Source: Excoecaria cochinchinensis
Lineage: Eukaryota > Streptophyta > Magnoliopsida > Malpighiales > Euphorbiaceae
NCBI GenBank assembly: GCA_947683425.1
Contig: CANTUQ010000043.1
Span: 7,821,501-7,885,500, forward strand
Length of the DNA stretch: 64,000 bases
Direction of reading: 5' to 3'
Positions within the stretch are counted from its first letter, which is position 1. Each line of letters starts with the position of its first letter. Positions 1 to 11,758 of the stretch are shown one piece after another. Position numbers and translations under genes: made by a program. Under the pieces are notes generated by a model. That model was not told where the DNA came from, made no database searches, and was given only the letters and a program-made list of their open reading frames with translations.

Positions 1-743
1 GATATGTCAGTAACTGATATTGTACCCAAGTGTAAACTGTAACTGATATAAATAAGTTATAAATGAATAATGAAAAACAAATGAATACGCTAACAAGATA
101 ATTACAAATATTGTTAATATAGCTGGTCATTGAATTAACAGACTAAACATAATAGTCTTAATGTTAAAGTTAACAGTACAGATAATGATGATTCTGATAA
201 CAGTAATAGTAATGTTAAAGTATGGTTATTAAAATAATGAAAAGGTATAAGATAAATAAAAATAAAAGCAAAAGATTTGCTAGGACATTAAATGTAAGGC
301 ATAAATTACTTAAAAGTCTTAACAATTAATGTTCACATAATAGAAATATAGATATATGCTTGTGTGCTCATGCATGTAGTAACAGTATGGAAAATTTAGG
401 ATATTTATCCACAACTAGCCATTTTAATGCTCAGCACGTAGTGTGATTACTGCGTGCAGGTTATAGAAAGAAAGAAGTGGTAGTGGCTGATGTTATTGAT
501 GATCAAAAGATTTTTCGATAGCAAGGATAAAGTTATAGGCATGGCATGTATACGACTGCAATGGATGAGCACGAGATTGTACATGATAAGTATATGATTG
601 GTGTGTTAGTGTAATTGTTATATTATTATATATGGATGATTGTGATTGTAGAAAAAAAATAATTCACTGAATCTGATAAGTGCATTAAAGTGTAATGTCG
701 TGACATCCAATATCTGTACCATTTTCGGGTATAGGGTGTTATA
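1..743 (+). repeat. Element A 5' LTR, 3' portion
   Basis: This stretch matches the last part of the 3' LTR of the same element. Shared blocks include the TTAATGCTCAGCACGTAGT box (about 425 here, about 6,930 there), the following GCGTG(C/T)AGGT, a GGCATGTATA box, and the end GGGTGTTATA (GGGTGTTACA in the 3' LTR). The two copies have diverged strongly, which suggests an old insertion. No primer-binding site follows the LTR end, because the sequence jumps directly into gag. Confidence 0.75.
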
Positions 744-1420
744 GCACCAAGGGTAAAGAAGGTAGTTCAGCACCTATTTGTGATCATTGTGGCAGGAACC
801 ATCCAGGACAGTGTAGATTCCTATCTGGGGCCTGTTTCAAATGTGGCTCCATGGATCATCATGTGAAAGACTGTCTCGAGACTCAGACTGTCATAGTTTC
901 ATATCTTGCACTAGAGGCTAGACCCATTGCATCCAGAGGAAGAGGCAGGGGAGCAGCCCATCAGACAGCAGCATCCAGGCCACCTGCTCCAGCCCCACAG
1001 GATCAAGGAAGAGGTACAGGGTGTACATATGCAGTTAGAGCCAGAAATCAGGAAGATGCACCCAATGTGATAGTAGGTAAATTCACACTTCTGTCTGATT
1101 CTGTTCATGCATTGGTTGATCCTGGCTCCACACATTCATATATAAATATGGATGTTAGACGAAAAAAAGGGTTGAGAGATGCATTGTTAGATCAGGATAT
1201 CCTTGTGAGTAATCCTTTGGGCCATAGTGTAGTTGTGAACAGAGTTTATAGAGACTGTCCAATCAGTACATAGGGTTATGTTTTTCTAAGTAATTTGATT
1301 GGACTCCCTTTTCGTGAGTTTGACTTCATTCTGGGGATGGACTGGTTGTGCGCCCACCAAGCGACTGTTGATTGTAGACGAAAGATACTGACGCTTAAAA
1401 CTTCAGACAATAAGGAGATT
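744..1420 (+). pseudogene. gag-pro: gag C-terminus and protease remnant of element A
   Basis: Just after the LTR, the frame at about 765-875 encodes a CCHC zinc knuckle (C-x2-C-x4-H-x4-C, CFKCGSMDHHVKDC), the nucleic-acid binding end of gag. A Pro/Ala/Arg-rich linker follows. The aspartic-protease motif appears as LVDPGSTHSY at about 1,115, the DPGS form of the D-[ST]-G active site that is common in plant chromoviruses. The frame stops at 1,271 and resumes at about 1,290 with LPFREFDFILGMDWL, the end of the protease domain. The capsid part of gag is absent, so the piece is a deletion derivative. The protease would process the polyprotein in an intact element, but here it is not functional. 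Confidence 0.85.
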
Positions 1421-1539
1421 ATAGTTGTAGGTGAAAGAACGAATTTTCTCTCTGATGTGATATTTGTTATAGCTGCAAAAAAGCTTTTAAGAAAGGGATG
1501 TGTTGCTTATCTGTGTTATGCAATGGAAGCTAAGAAGGA

Positions 1540-2455
1540 AGGCTTTAAAGTGATAGATGTGCCTATAGTGTGTGAGTTTCCAGATGTTTTCCCTGAGGAT
1601 CTACCAGGTTTACCACCTGACAGGGAGGTTGAATTTACCATTAACGTTGCACCAGGCACAGCACCAATTTCCATTGCACCTTACAGAATGGCCCCGACAG
1701 AACTTAAGGAACTGAAGATTCAGCTGTAGGAATTGCTTGACAAGGGTTTTATTAGACCGAGTGTATCGCCATGGGGAGCACCAGTTCTATTTGTAAAGAA
1801 GAAAGATGGGTCACTCCGGTTGTGTATTGACTATAGACAGCTGAATAAAGTGATGATCAAGAACAAGTATCCACTTCCATGAATTGAAGAATTGTTTGAT
1901 CAACTGAAAGGCACTGTTGTATTTTAAAAAATTAATTTGAGGTTGGGTTATCATCAACTGAAGGTAAAGGAAGCAGATGTACCTAAGACTGCTTTTTGTA
2001 CCAGATATGGCCATTATGAGTTCCTAGTTATGCTTTCTGGACTCACTAATGCGTCAGCTGCTTTCATGGACTTAATGAACAGGTTCTTCCATCCTTATTT
2101 GGACCAGTTCGTGGTGGTATTCATTGATGATATTTTGGTGTATTCAAAGACTCCAGAAAATCATGATAAACATCTCTGGATTGTTCTGCAGACACTGAGG
2201 GAAAAGTAGTTATATGCTAAATTCAGCAAATGTGATTTCTAGATGAATGAAGTCTCTTTTCTAGGTCATGTAATATCAGCAGAAGGTATCAAGGTTGATC
2301 TTAGGAAAATTGAAGAAATCCTACAATGGAGGACACCTAAGAATATTACAGAAGTCAGAAGTTTCTTTGGTTTGGCAGGGTATTACAGAAGGTTTGTAAA
2401 AGGTTTCTCCACCATGGCAACACCATTAACTCGACTATTACAAAAGTAAGTTAAG
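1540..2455 (+). pseudogene. pol (RT): Reverse transcriptase remnant of element A
   Basis: The frame begins with the conserved lead-in CEFPDVFPEDLPGLPP and continues through RT motifs: GFIRPSVSPWGAPVLFVKKK, LRLCIDYRQLNK, a substrate loop, and the catalytic box FIDDILVYS at about 2,120 (the YVDD-equivalent with both Asp present). The thumb and connection follow with FLGHVIS and FFGLAGYYRRFV. In-frame stops interrupt it near 1,726, 1,880, 1,925, 2,207, 2,241 and 2,447. All domains are in the normal order with no large gap, so decay is by point mutation. The family enzyme makes cDNA from the element RNA inside virus-like particles. Confidence 0.92.
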
Positions 2456-2932
2456 TTTGAGTGGACAGAAAAACGTCAAGAAAGCTTCGAGAAGCTTAAA
2501 ACTATGTTGACTGAAGCTCTAGTATTAGCGCAACCTGAGCCTAATAAAGACGTTGTGATTTACAGTGATGCATCCAGGAATGGTTTAGGCTGTGTACTAA
2601 TGCAGGAAGGCGAGGTGATTGCATATGCTTCCCGGCAACTCAAGAATCATGAAAAGAATTATGCTATGCACGATCTTGAGTTAACAACCATTGTATTTAC
2701 ACTGAAAACATGGAAGCATTATCTGTATGGTGAGAAGTGTTATATTTATACCGATCACAAAAGTTTAAAATACTTGCTCACTAAGGAGGAGTTTAATTTA
2801 AGACAGAGGCGATGGCTTGAGCTTATAAAAGACTACGATTATTTTATTGATTACCACCCAGGAAAGGCGAATGTAGTTGCTGATGCACTTAGCAGAAAAT
2901 TTATGGCAGGTAACCTTAATTGCTATGAATAA
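2456..2932 (+). pseudogene. pol (RNaseH): RNase H domain remnant of element A
   Basis: This part is open for about 140 codons from 2,504. Visible motifs are YSDASRNGLGCVLMQ (first catalytic Asp), the conserved Glu region YAMHDLELTTIVF, IYTDHKSLKYL (Asp) and VVADALSRK (last Asp). Between RT and this part there is only one stop, at 2,447. RNase H removes the RNA strand of the RNA-DNA hybrid during reverse transcription. This is the best preserved domain of the element, but it has no start of its own and depends on the broken polyprotein. Confidence 0.92.
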
Positions 2933-3039
2933 CATTCTTTATTATGTATTACAAGTGTAAGTAACTAATGATACTGTGTGTAGCCCTTCGGGCCATGAAT
3001 GTTAGGTTAGATTTGGCATAAGATGGAACAATTATAGCT

Positions 3040-3960
3040 AAAATGCAAGTAAAGCCAGATTTCCTGCAACAGGTGAAAGCAGCACAAAAGCAAGATGATC
3101 GGTTGACTGCCATAATGAAGCAGGTAAAGGAAGGTGATAATGGTAACTATTCATTGGGCACGAATTGGGAGCTTGTACTACAAACAAAGATTGTATGTTC
3201 CCGATCAAGCAGAATTGAAGAAAAATATCTTAACTGAAGCTCATCACAGCAGTTATGCAATGCATCCTTGTGCTAACAAAATGTACCAAGATCTGAAATT
3301 TTTATACTGGTGGCCAGGTATGAAGCGTGATGTGACTAAGTTTGTGGGTAGATATCTAGTCTATCAACAGATAAAAGCAGAACACCAGGTTCTATCAGGA
3401 TTGTTGTAACCTATCTCTATACCTGAATGGAAATGGGATTGGGTGACTATGGATTTTCTAATAGGTTTTCCACTCACCAAAAGGAAACATGATGCTATCT
3501 GGGTTATTATTGACAGACTCACTAAATCAGCTCATTTCTTGCCTGTATGGATGGACTATCTTTTGACTAGATTGGTAGAAACCTATATAAATGAGATAGT
3601 GAGACTGTATGGAGTGCCTTTATCCATTATTTTCGATAGAGATCCCTGATTTACTTCACAGTTCTGGAAGAATTGCAAGAAGCCTTGGGAACGAAGCTTT
3701 ATTTTAGCACAATATTTTATACTCAGACTGATGGGCAATCAGAATGTGTGATACAGATTCTGGAGAACATGTTGAGATGTTGCGTCCTCGAGTTTGAAAG
3801 CAGTTGGGAGAAATATTTACCACTAGCAGAATTTGTATACAACAACAGTTACCAGTCCAGTATTAAAATGGCTCCATATGAAGCTTTATATAGAAGAAAA
3901 TGTAGAACACCTCTGTGCTGGACAGAGTTGAGTGAAAGAAAGCTAGTGGATCAGATTTAA
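3040..3960 (+). pseudogene. pol (INT): Integrase remnant of element A
   Basis: The N-terminal zinc-binding region is readable as EAHHSSYAMHP...WWPGMKRDV, but the two Cys of the HHCC finger are both Tyr (RYLVYQQIK, where the family has C-x2-C). The catalytic core keeps the first Asp (TMDFLIGFP, about 3,450), the second Asp (IFDRDP, about 3,635) and the Glu (GQSECVIQILENML, about 3,740). Frames shift near 3,200 and 3,665, and stops lie at 3,407, 3,648 and 3,958. The Cys to Tyr changes are G to A on this strand, as expected for deamination of methylated cytosine on the other strand. The family enzyme inserts cDNA into the genome. Confidence 0.9.
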
Positions 3961-4445
3961 TCAGGAAAACTAAAGATAAGGTACGGGTGATCAAAGACAG
4001 ATTGAAGGAAGCCATGGACCTCCAGAACTCATATTCGGATCTTAAAAGAAGAGATATAGAATTTCAAGTTGGTGATCAAGTATTTCTTAAAGTGTCACCA
4101 AGGAAAAAGGTTCTGAGGTTCGGGAAGAAAAGTAAACTGAGTCCAAGGTTCATTGGCTCGTACGAGATATTGCATCGGATAGGACCCATAGTATATCGAC
4201 TGAAGCTACCTCCAGAGCTACAGAAGATTCATGATGTATTTCATGTATCCATGCTGAGAAGGTATCGTTCTGATTCGAGCCATGTAGTCAAGCCTGAAGA
4301 GATTCAGATCCAGTCAGACTTGACTTATGAAGAAACGCTGGTGAAGATTTTATCTAGAGAGATTAGACAGCTCAGAAACAAGCAGATTACACTAGTGAAG
4401 GTACTATAGAACCATCACAACATCGAAGAAGCCACATAGGAGCTT
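3961..4445 (+). pseudogene. Integrase C-terminus and chromodomain-like tail of element A
   Basis: The readable product contains FQVGDQVFLKVSPRK, LSPRFIGSYEILHRIG, VYRLKLPPEL and IHDVFHVSMLRRY, the GPF/Y-type C-terminal module of chromovirus integrases. After a run typical of the linker (DLTYEETLVKIL), the sequence continues as LRNKQITLVKVL, a stop where Trp is usual, then NHHNIEEAT, which is the core of the chromodomain of Tekay-like elements. In intact relatives this domain directs integration to modified chromatin. Here a stop codon cuts it at the aromatic position. Confidence 0.82.
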
Positions 4446-4513
4446 GAATCAACAATGAGACAGCATTATCCACAGTTATTTATATCAGGTAAAATTTTGA
4501 GGATGAAATTTCT

Positions 4514-4529
4514 ATTGGTAGGGGAGAAT
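4514..4529 (+). other. Polypurine tract of element A
   Basis: A purine-rich run (GGTAGGGGAGAA) sits immediately before the TG that opens the 3' LTR at 4,530. This is the priming site for plus-strand DNA synthesis in LTR retrotransposons. Confidence 0.8.
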
Positions 4530-7470
4530 TGTAATGGCCCAAATGCCGGTTTAGCCATGAATAGTATTTTTCGTAGTTGGTCAGTGGGCCCGGTGTGAAA
4601 AATACACCCGCGGGTAAAAAATATTTTATTTGACCGTCAGAAAATACTAGTCACGATGAGTCCGAGGATAAAATTTGAAGTGAAAATGAGGTTAAATAGG
4701 TCTATAAAAATCGAAAATAATAAAAAAAGACCTGCTCAAATAGTAATCGATTTTACTTTAGATTTGACCGAACTTCTAAAAATAATAAATGATCTCTAAA
4801 AATTACCAAAATTTTCAGATTTGCTCTATATAATATTTAGGAATTTTTTACAGTAAAAAGGTAATTTTACAGTAACAAAGAAAAGTGGCTAATTGGATCG
4901 GTTTAAGTGAAATGGACCGGCAACTGATTCTGATTGAGCTGAAAATTTTTGTAGAGGCTAAATTATATATTTTAAGAATTATGGAATTGATTTTGGGATA
5001 AATTGAGCTTGGAAAGAAATAATTTTAGAGTACATAATGGGCCTAAAATGAAATTTGGGCCAAAAGTGGTTGGACCACTTAGGTTGGACCAGCCTAGCCC
5101 ATTAGACCAACTATAAAAAAAAACCAAAGAATCAAATTTCTCCACAAAAATCTGGTTCTTCTTCTTCTTCTCACTTTGGCCGAAATTCCCTCTGTTTCTC
5201 TCCCTCACAATTTCTTCATTTCTAGCTCAAATCTCACCCTAAATCCTACTTTACCAAGCAAATCAAGGCCTCTATATCTCTTGGTAACATTCTCTATGCT
5301 CAATTTGGAGTGATTGTAGTAGAAAAATCAAGATTTCTAAGTTAGGTCACAAATTGGGGGTAAACAAAAATTGAGGTTTTTAATTTAATTTTAAGCCATG
5401 GATAGATGTATTTAGGTGCATAGAGTTCATTTATGTTGTTAGAATTGATTATTGAAGCAAGATTTTGACAAAATCCCATGTGAAATTTTCGGGCACCATT
5501 AGGTGAAGATCAAGGTGAAGGTTCCGCTCAAACTAAAGGCAAGGAAAAGGTCAATTGAGGTGTGAAAAGCAAAGATTTGAGGTTTGTGGATACTAAATCC
5601 CATCATTCCCATATGTTATGTGTGAATTTTAGGTTATGTATAAAAGCATGTATGTATTTTATGCATGGATAATTAATATGATCACATAGTTATGAGTAAG
5701 GATGTTAAAAATGATGTTTTGCATGACTAAATGTGAAAGAAAAGAGATCTAAGATGATGGACTAGTGTAGGCCGAATGGGCTAGTTAGATTTTTCTTAAT
5801 ATTATTACATGCTTTATATTATTCATGTATGATATTATGATATTAGGCATAAAATGAAGTGATATGAGTGATTAATAGAATAAAACAATGCATGTAGGAA
5901 AAATAAATGTTATGGCCGAATTGATGATTGTGTATATTTATGGTTTATTTTGAATGTTCATGCCTAATAAGAGTATAATAATGATAATTAGTATATAAAG
6001 AAGTTAAATTGAAGAAATGAAGTACAAAAAAGAAAAATAATTGAAGTGTATATTTCGTGTCTTGGCCGAATGGCTAATTATGGAATTTAATGGAATATTG
6101 AAGTAATATTATGGTATATATGATGGAATGTGAACGTACATTAAGTTTTAAATATATACTGTGTTACTGAGGTTAATTATGATACTATGGAAGGAAATGT
6201 ATGTTGGCAATACATTATGTAAAGCATGAAATTTATATATCCTTGAAAATAAAGTATGCTGATATTGCCCTTAGTTAGTCTGGTATACAAATCTAGCTCA
6301 GGATATAGTTAGCTAGCCATAGGAACTTTATACCGCGGTTTGAGTCATGATGACTCTCACTCTGGTAGTGCTAATGATGGTCTACCCTTACTGAGTACTG
6401 TTTACTATCTGTCACTGATTACTGAACTGGACTGTAATTACTGTTTACTATAGTGGGCCTATGGGGTCCATATCCCGTGTATCCAGTCCATAGATTTCTA
6501 TTGAGTCATGCTAGGGGCATATTAATTAAAAGATAAAAAAGGGGATATAAATGGAGCAAAAATGGACTTAAATGATAGAATTTGAAAGTTATAGGGGCAA
6601 AATGATAATTTTGAAAAATATTGAGAAAAGTTTGTAAAAATAATAATAAAAAAATAATAAAGGACTAAACTAAAATTTTGTTATTTTAGGGACTATAGTG
6701 TAAATTATTCATTGTTAAGGTAAATAAATGAAATTGTATGAAATAACGAGGACTAAAAAAGGAAATAAACGAATAACAATTAAAAAAATGAGTTAATGAT
6801 TAAATAAAAATAAATAAATATTATGACCACATTTAATGGATTTATTTAATTATATGTTAAAATATGCATTTGTCTGCGTGCATATTAGTTAGATGGGAAT
6901 TTTAGGATTGGTATCCACCACTTAGCACATTAATGCTCAGCACGTAGTTTGTTTGACTGCGTGTAGGTATAAAGGAGTAGGACCGAGTAGCAGCATACAT
7001 TGGAATTTTTGGGAGCAAATTGAAGATAATTTATCCTTGTTTTGGTAATGGCATGTATATGTATTAAGACTTATACTTATGGGGATGTTATAGTTAATGT
7101 ATGGTTGACTGTAAACTTAAATATGTTATGGTTATAATTATGACTTTTGTGATGGATGTGGTGTGGGATTGTGATAGTGATATATTGGATACTATAATTG
7201 TTGTGCCCATGATTAAGCTGTGGAATTGTTTGAATTGTAGGTTTGGGTAGTTAAGTTTATAAGCCATTATGTTGCTGAAATTTTGACCTAGTGATTCGTA
7301 ACTTTAGACAGTTATAAGTCAATCGGCAAAGTGAATGTTAGGTTAAAGGCAATTCATGGTAATGGACAATGAAAGTTAAGAAATAATTGGTAAAAAAAAA
7401 TAAAAAAAAATTATCCTTAATATTATTAAGTGAACATATATCAGTGTACGTATAGTATAAGGGTGTTACA
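4530..7470 (+). repeat. Element A 3' LTR (2.9 kb)
   Basis: It starts TGTAATGGCCC after the polypurine tract and ends GGGTGTTACA. It is homologous to the LTR tail at 1-743 and to the solo LTR at about 55,868-59,533 (shared stretches include the AAATATTTTATTTGAC block, the GGTAATTTTACAGTAAC-like block and the CTAGCCATAGG block). It has a TATA box, a pyrimidine-rich leader-like part, and long AT-rich sequence without coding potential. Confidence 0.85.
5112..5119 (+). promoter_or_regulatory. TATA box in element A LTR
   Basis: TATAAAAA follows CCAACTA and is followed within 50 bases by a TTCTTC-rich leader, the usual arrangement of a plant LTR promoter. The homologous LTR at 56,367 has TATAAATA at the equivalent place. 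Confidence 0.55.
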
Positions 7471-7559
7471 CACTTAATGAGTGTTCATCCAATCCCCCTA
7501 ATTACAACTAGTTTTCCCATTTTGTTTTCAAAACGGGCCGAAAATGTATTGAATTTAGA

Positions 7560-8289
7560 AACTACGACATGGGACGCAGTATAAGAATTAGCATATAAGG
7601 TGAACGGTATATGTATGCGACGTAAGACATAATGTGAAAGTGACCACATGTGATAAATGGCATATACTATGTATGTGTATGCACATGGTATACATATACA
7701 AAATGTGGAATGCTATATATAATGACTGGCATACATGATGCGGGACTCATATGTACATGACATAACTTATGCATGATAATGCACATGCATGATATGGCAT
7801 ACAATGTGAAATGTGCAAGGTGCCTTTTGTGCACGACGACATGTGTAACACATGGCTTAGTGACATATGTTAATATGTACACATTATGATACATGATGAA
7901 TGTATTATTATTATTTATATTTATTTAATATTTTTTGTACATGTTATGGTGGAAGTTTGTCCGTGCATGCTATGATGCATGTCAATATATACCTTCCATG
8001 ATATATGTTTGTATGTACTAATTATGGTGTGCAATGGATGCTACGAATGTCCTGATGTATGCTAATATGTACATGTTGCAACATGCATTACTATTCACAG
8101 GCAATTGTATATATTTATATGTGCATGATATATGTTCATTTGTATGTGTTATGATTTGAGTTGATGTGCCTATACCATAGTTTATAAAATGGCACATGTA
8201 ACATTGATATTCACACATTATAATACATGAAATTTTACACATGGAATGCAGATGTCTTATTATTGATTGTATGAAAAAATTATACATAA

Positions 8290-8290
<1 letters not shown>
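7560..8290 (-). other. CATG/TGCA-rich non-coding region of element H
   Basis: The stretch is dense in alternating purine-pyrimidine words (CATG, TGCA, TGTA, TATG) and has no credible coding frame. It is homologous to about 37,640-39,140 in element C, so it is an inherited part of this retrotransposon family. Function is unknown. Confidence 0.55.

Positions 8291-8293
<3 letters not shown>

Positions 8294-8367
<74 letters not shown>
8294..8367. repeat. (TA)n microsatellite
   Basis: About 37 uninterrupted TA units. It lies where the related element C carries its gag gene, at the junction between the CATG-rich part and the leader. Confidence 0.97.
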
Positions 8368-8370
<3 letters not shown>

Positions 8371-9206
8371 TTATTCATTATTGTTGTTTCAAAATTAACT
8401 AAATCTTTCCCTGTATGAAAAAACGTGTGAGCAGTTTCAAAATTGATTAAATCTTTCCCACCATGGAAAATGTGTGAGCAGTATGAACAAACATATGGAA
8501 AAGAAAAGAAAATCCTCCCAACCTTATTTCTCTCACATAGGAGGTCATGCAGTCTCTTCCCTGGGTAGGCTTAGTCCATGGATCAACGGGGGAACCCAAT
8601 GGATGCGCATGGTACACGATGTAAAGCCGGCAACATAATCTCTCTTTATTGAAAGCGTATGCAGATGAATTTTTGGCCGTAGTGTATTTAAACAATCAAA
8701 ATAAACTGAAATGCACCCATCGGGGCATGAAAGCCTTTGATGAGCAAACATCTAAATTTATTGGATTTATTCGATATATAAAGGCCCACTTCACAAGCAA
8801 ACGTATTATGGCGCATGCCCCCTAGTAAAAGTATCTATTGCCATTACATGGACTTTAGTCGGGTGATATAGCTTTAGGGCTACCCAAGCATGATCCCTGC
8901 TAATGAGTCTAGCTCATCACAAGCATAGCGACTGATCGAGTCATCATTTGATATACCAAATGGTACGAGGCTTGCGCTGGTGATTATCCTTAATTACTTC
9001 CCTACAATAAGTGAACATAGAGTCGTGTCTTCGGGAACGCACAGGGATTAAAAGAGGGACACCTAGCTTAATTCTAAGACCCTAGCATGAACGCAATGCA
9101 ATTTTTCGAAGAAAGATAAGGTTTCTTAATCTCAAACCCATTTATATTATATTAACCAAAGATACTTTTGGAGAAAAATCTCATGAGTCCCTAATAAAAT
9201 TGCCAC

Positions 9207-10236
9207 TATGATGCGCACGAACCACGATCGGCATCCGGATTGCTCTCGAAGGTCCGCTTTTAGGACTCAAACCCTAACGAAGGTTCATAAGATTCGTGAA
9301 AGCTGGTCACTTCACAATGGATAGGGAATCACCCTATTTCATTATTGGCAATCAACCTACGAAGGAGTCTGTTGGGCACCACAAGGTAGGTATCACGGAG
9401 TCGCCACCCAATAAAACATTGGAAAATGAATTCTAACCTTATGAGACCAAAACTAGAAAGAGTTCGGGACCTCACTCTTATTGATACCTTTGGTTAATGT
9501 TATATGACTAGGTTTTAGAGTTAATTATTTTATGTCTCTTCTCACACGATTCATGCAAGTAAATTTAAGCGCATTACAAGCACATAGAAAAGCAAAAAAT
9601 AAAGCGATAAACAAAATTACAATTGTCCCAAAAAATAAATGCAAAGTCCATAATAAAGAGAAAATGAAATACATACATAAATTAGGGTATTCATTTAGAT
9701 GGGAACTTTGGTTCCCACATGCATATTTTACGAAAAAGTGAAGAGTTCTTAAGTTGATTTTAGGAAAAAGGGGAAGTGATCTCATTTTGATGAAAACAAG
9801 AACTCTCCTTTTGAGTGTCATTTTGGAATTGAAAATTGGACATTGGTCCAGTTTATTACCAAACATTTAATTTGCTAGAAATATTTTGTGTAGTGGTTCT
9901 TTTTAATACGATCAAAAAACCTTTATTATTATGGACCTCAAAGGAAATAAAAAAAATGAAATAATAATGATATATGCCCCAAATAAACGAATAGTAAATA
10001 AATCCTAACTATTCACCTCTACAATGCTTCACCTAGCCCAAAGACAAATCGTATGTTGTCGCAGTCGCAGTCGTGGTTATGACAGAAAATGATATTGGTT
10101 AATAATGGATTAAATTAAATAAAATGATAAATAAATAATTGGATCAAATAAATTGGAAAAATGACTAATCTAAAATAGTGGAAATAAAATAAACTAACAA
10201 AATTAATAAATTAACAAATATAAGACATAAATGATA

Positions 10237-10273
<37 letters not shown>

Positions 10274-11096
10274 TATTACCGGACTCATCGGAGCCTCGTC
10301 AGAGCTCCACAGTCGACGACATCGCCCATGCCGGAGTGAAAATCGAAGCGTCAAGAGTCTCCCGCCGGTGGTCACGTGCCCCAATGCTCTGCCTTTTGAT
10401 TGGGATCTACAACGGAATGCCGCTAGTCCCTCAATGCCTATCTGATGGCCACCAATGAGTAAGGAGGAATGGTGGGTACCAACAGACGTGCCTTGCTGCC
10501 AGGAGTCTTTCGCTACTGGTTGTGTCGCCATCGGACGCCGAAGGTGGCCAAAAATGGCGTCAGACAGTAACGTCTCCTCCTCCCCAATCTCCCTACTTCC
10601 GGTAAGTGGGGGTGACTGGTTGGTGGCGAAAGAGTCGTATCACTATTAGGGATCTTCCAGTGCCGTCTGTGTAGCCTTCTGTCGTCAGAGGTAGCCGAAG
10701 AAAAAAGGAAAGCCGTTCGATTCCTTCCTCTCCGATCTACATCTTGCTGGTGAGTGGGAGCGATCAGCGCACCTCGTTCTCCTCTGTCAACTGGTGTCAC
10801 GCATATGACAGTCTATCGCCCGAGGTGGCTGACGTCTCTGCCGTCTCCCTCTTCATTTCTCTCTCTTTTTTCCTTTCGGTCTCTTTGTGTTTTTTCATCC
10901 ATTGTCTCATGTCTTTGCTTTTTTTTTCTATAATTTTGGCCCTATGCCCCTCGAGTCTACTGCCTTATGTCCTTTTTATTTTTTCTTTATTTTAACTGAG
11001 TCACGAGTTGTCCGTGACTCGGCTCTTTCCTCTCTTTTTTTCAATTTATTATTTATTTTTTTTATTTGTTAGTCATCTCAGAACCCAGTGTCTACA
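9207..11096 (-). repeat. Element H 5' LTR (minus strand, 1.9 kb)
   Basis: Read on the minus strand it opens TGTAGACACTGGGTTC (from 11,096) and closes GTGCGCATCATA (9,207), matching the C-type LTR of this family. It contains a TAA/TTA microsatellite (10,238-10,268), a CGG-rich part (about 10,280-10,840) and the internal GGTGGCGACTCC box (about 9,400). A degraded PBS (TGGCAATTTTATTAGGGA) follows at 9,205 downward. Outside at 11,097 there is no polypurine tract, so this is the outer end of a 5' LTR or a former solo LTR. Confidence 0.75.
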
Positions 11097-11361
11097 GCAA
11101 CCCTCTGTTATGTTCTGCCGGCCCCGTTTGGGTCGTGATGTGGCCCCATTTGGGTCACCATCTATATGTGGTATGGATAAGATAAAATATAATATGTGAA
11201 AGTACCATCGAATACTCCTTTCTTCTGTTTTGTACTCCCGTTATCCACCTCTTATGGAAAGGTAGGCAATACTTTTGAAAACATATGTGATGAATGAATA
11301 ATATGGAATCCAACATTAATGGATGTAATTATGTGTGAGTACTTCTTATGTATATTAATAT
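11097..11361. other. Spacer between element H and MULE
   Basis: No gene or known repeat is recognised. The stretch has a short duplicated GTTTGGGTC/ATTTGGGTC phrase near 11,130-11,160 and is otherwise AT-rich. Confidence 0.5.
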
Positions 11362-11470
11362 AAAGGGTAAACCCATATATATCCCCCTATACTTATCAAC
11401 AAAAATCATTTAGGCACCTGAACTCCAAGAATGACCATATAAGCACCTTATCTTGTTAATAACACAAAAA
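11362..11470 (+). repeat. Left terminal inverted repeat of MULE
   Basis: It pairs with 19,150-19,254 over roughly 100 bp with scattered mismatches. The outer motif is AAAGGGTAAACC. Confidence 0.85.
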
Positions 11471-11698
11471 TGGAGATAATTAAAATGTGATTTGCGCGTG
11501 AGGAACAAATGCCCGCACATGGGACTTCAGCCTGTTACATTACAACACGTGTCAATATAAATTAAATGATCATTTAGGGAAAAAAGGGAAATAGAACAGA
11601 GAATAATGTTGATTTTATCCCTACTTCGAATCGATTAAGAGCAAATCGATTAAGGCAAATCTGAGTGTAAATCTTCCAAGTGAAGTGGTGATTAACAG

Positions 11699-11758
11699 AT
11701 GAATAGGAAGAAAAAGGCATGTGATTACAGTAAAGAAGACATAGCGACATACCAAAGG
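11699..11758 (+). other. Possible first exon of the MULE transposase transcript
   Basis: An ATG at 11,699 opens a basic frame MNRKKKACDYSKEDIATYQR that runs into GTAAAA, a plausible donor. It lies 137 bases before the MuDR-domain start. This may be a 5' exon or only leader sequence. Confidence 0.3.

Larger units (their letters stand above)
1..7470 (+). mobile_element. Element A: degenerate Ty3/gypsy chromovirus (Tekay/Del-like), left end outside window
   Basis: The order seen is LTR tail, CCHC zinc knuckle, protease, RT, RNase H, integrase, chromodomain-like tail, polypurine tract and LTR, which is the Ty3/gypsy order. The integrase C-terminus keeps the chromovirus signature ending in HDVFHVSMLRRY, which places it near Tekay/Del. 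All reading frames are broken by stops and at least two frameshifts, so the element is dead. The 3' LTR runs directly into sequence homologous to element C internal DNA (7,471 onward matches about 37,640 onward), so A was probably inserted into element H. The upstream target-site duplication is outside the window. Confidence 0.9.
7471..11096 (-). mobile_element. Element H: Tat-like, gag-less LTR retrotransposon piece
   Basis: On the minus strand the order is LTR (11,096 to 9,207), a PBS-like site, a leader (9,206 to about 8,480), a CATG/TGCA-rich non-coding part (8,290 to 7,471), then interruption by element A. The leader matches the leader of element C (for example the CATCGGGGCATGAAAGCC block at about 8,720 and about 40,270) and of element B (23,400-23,900). 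The part where C has gag (39,148-39,901) is missing here and is replaced by a TA microsatellite. The remainder of H lies left of the window, beyond element A. Confidence 0.75.

Noticed and set aside
10211..11199. Overlapping frames in the element H LTR
   Set aside because: They are not conserved in the homologous LTRs of element C and follow the CGG-rich part only.
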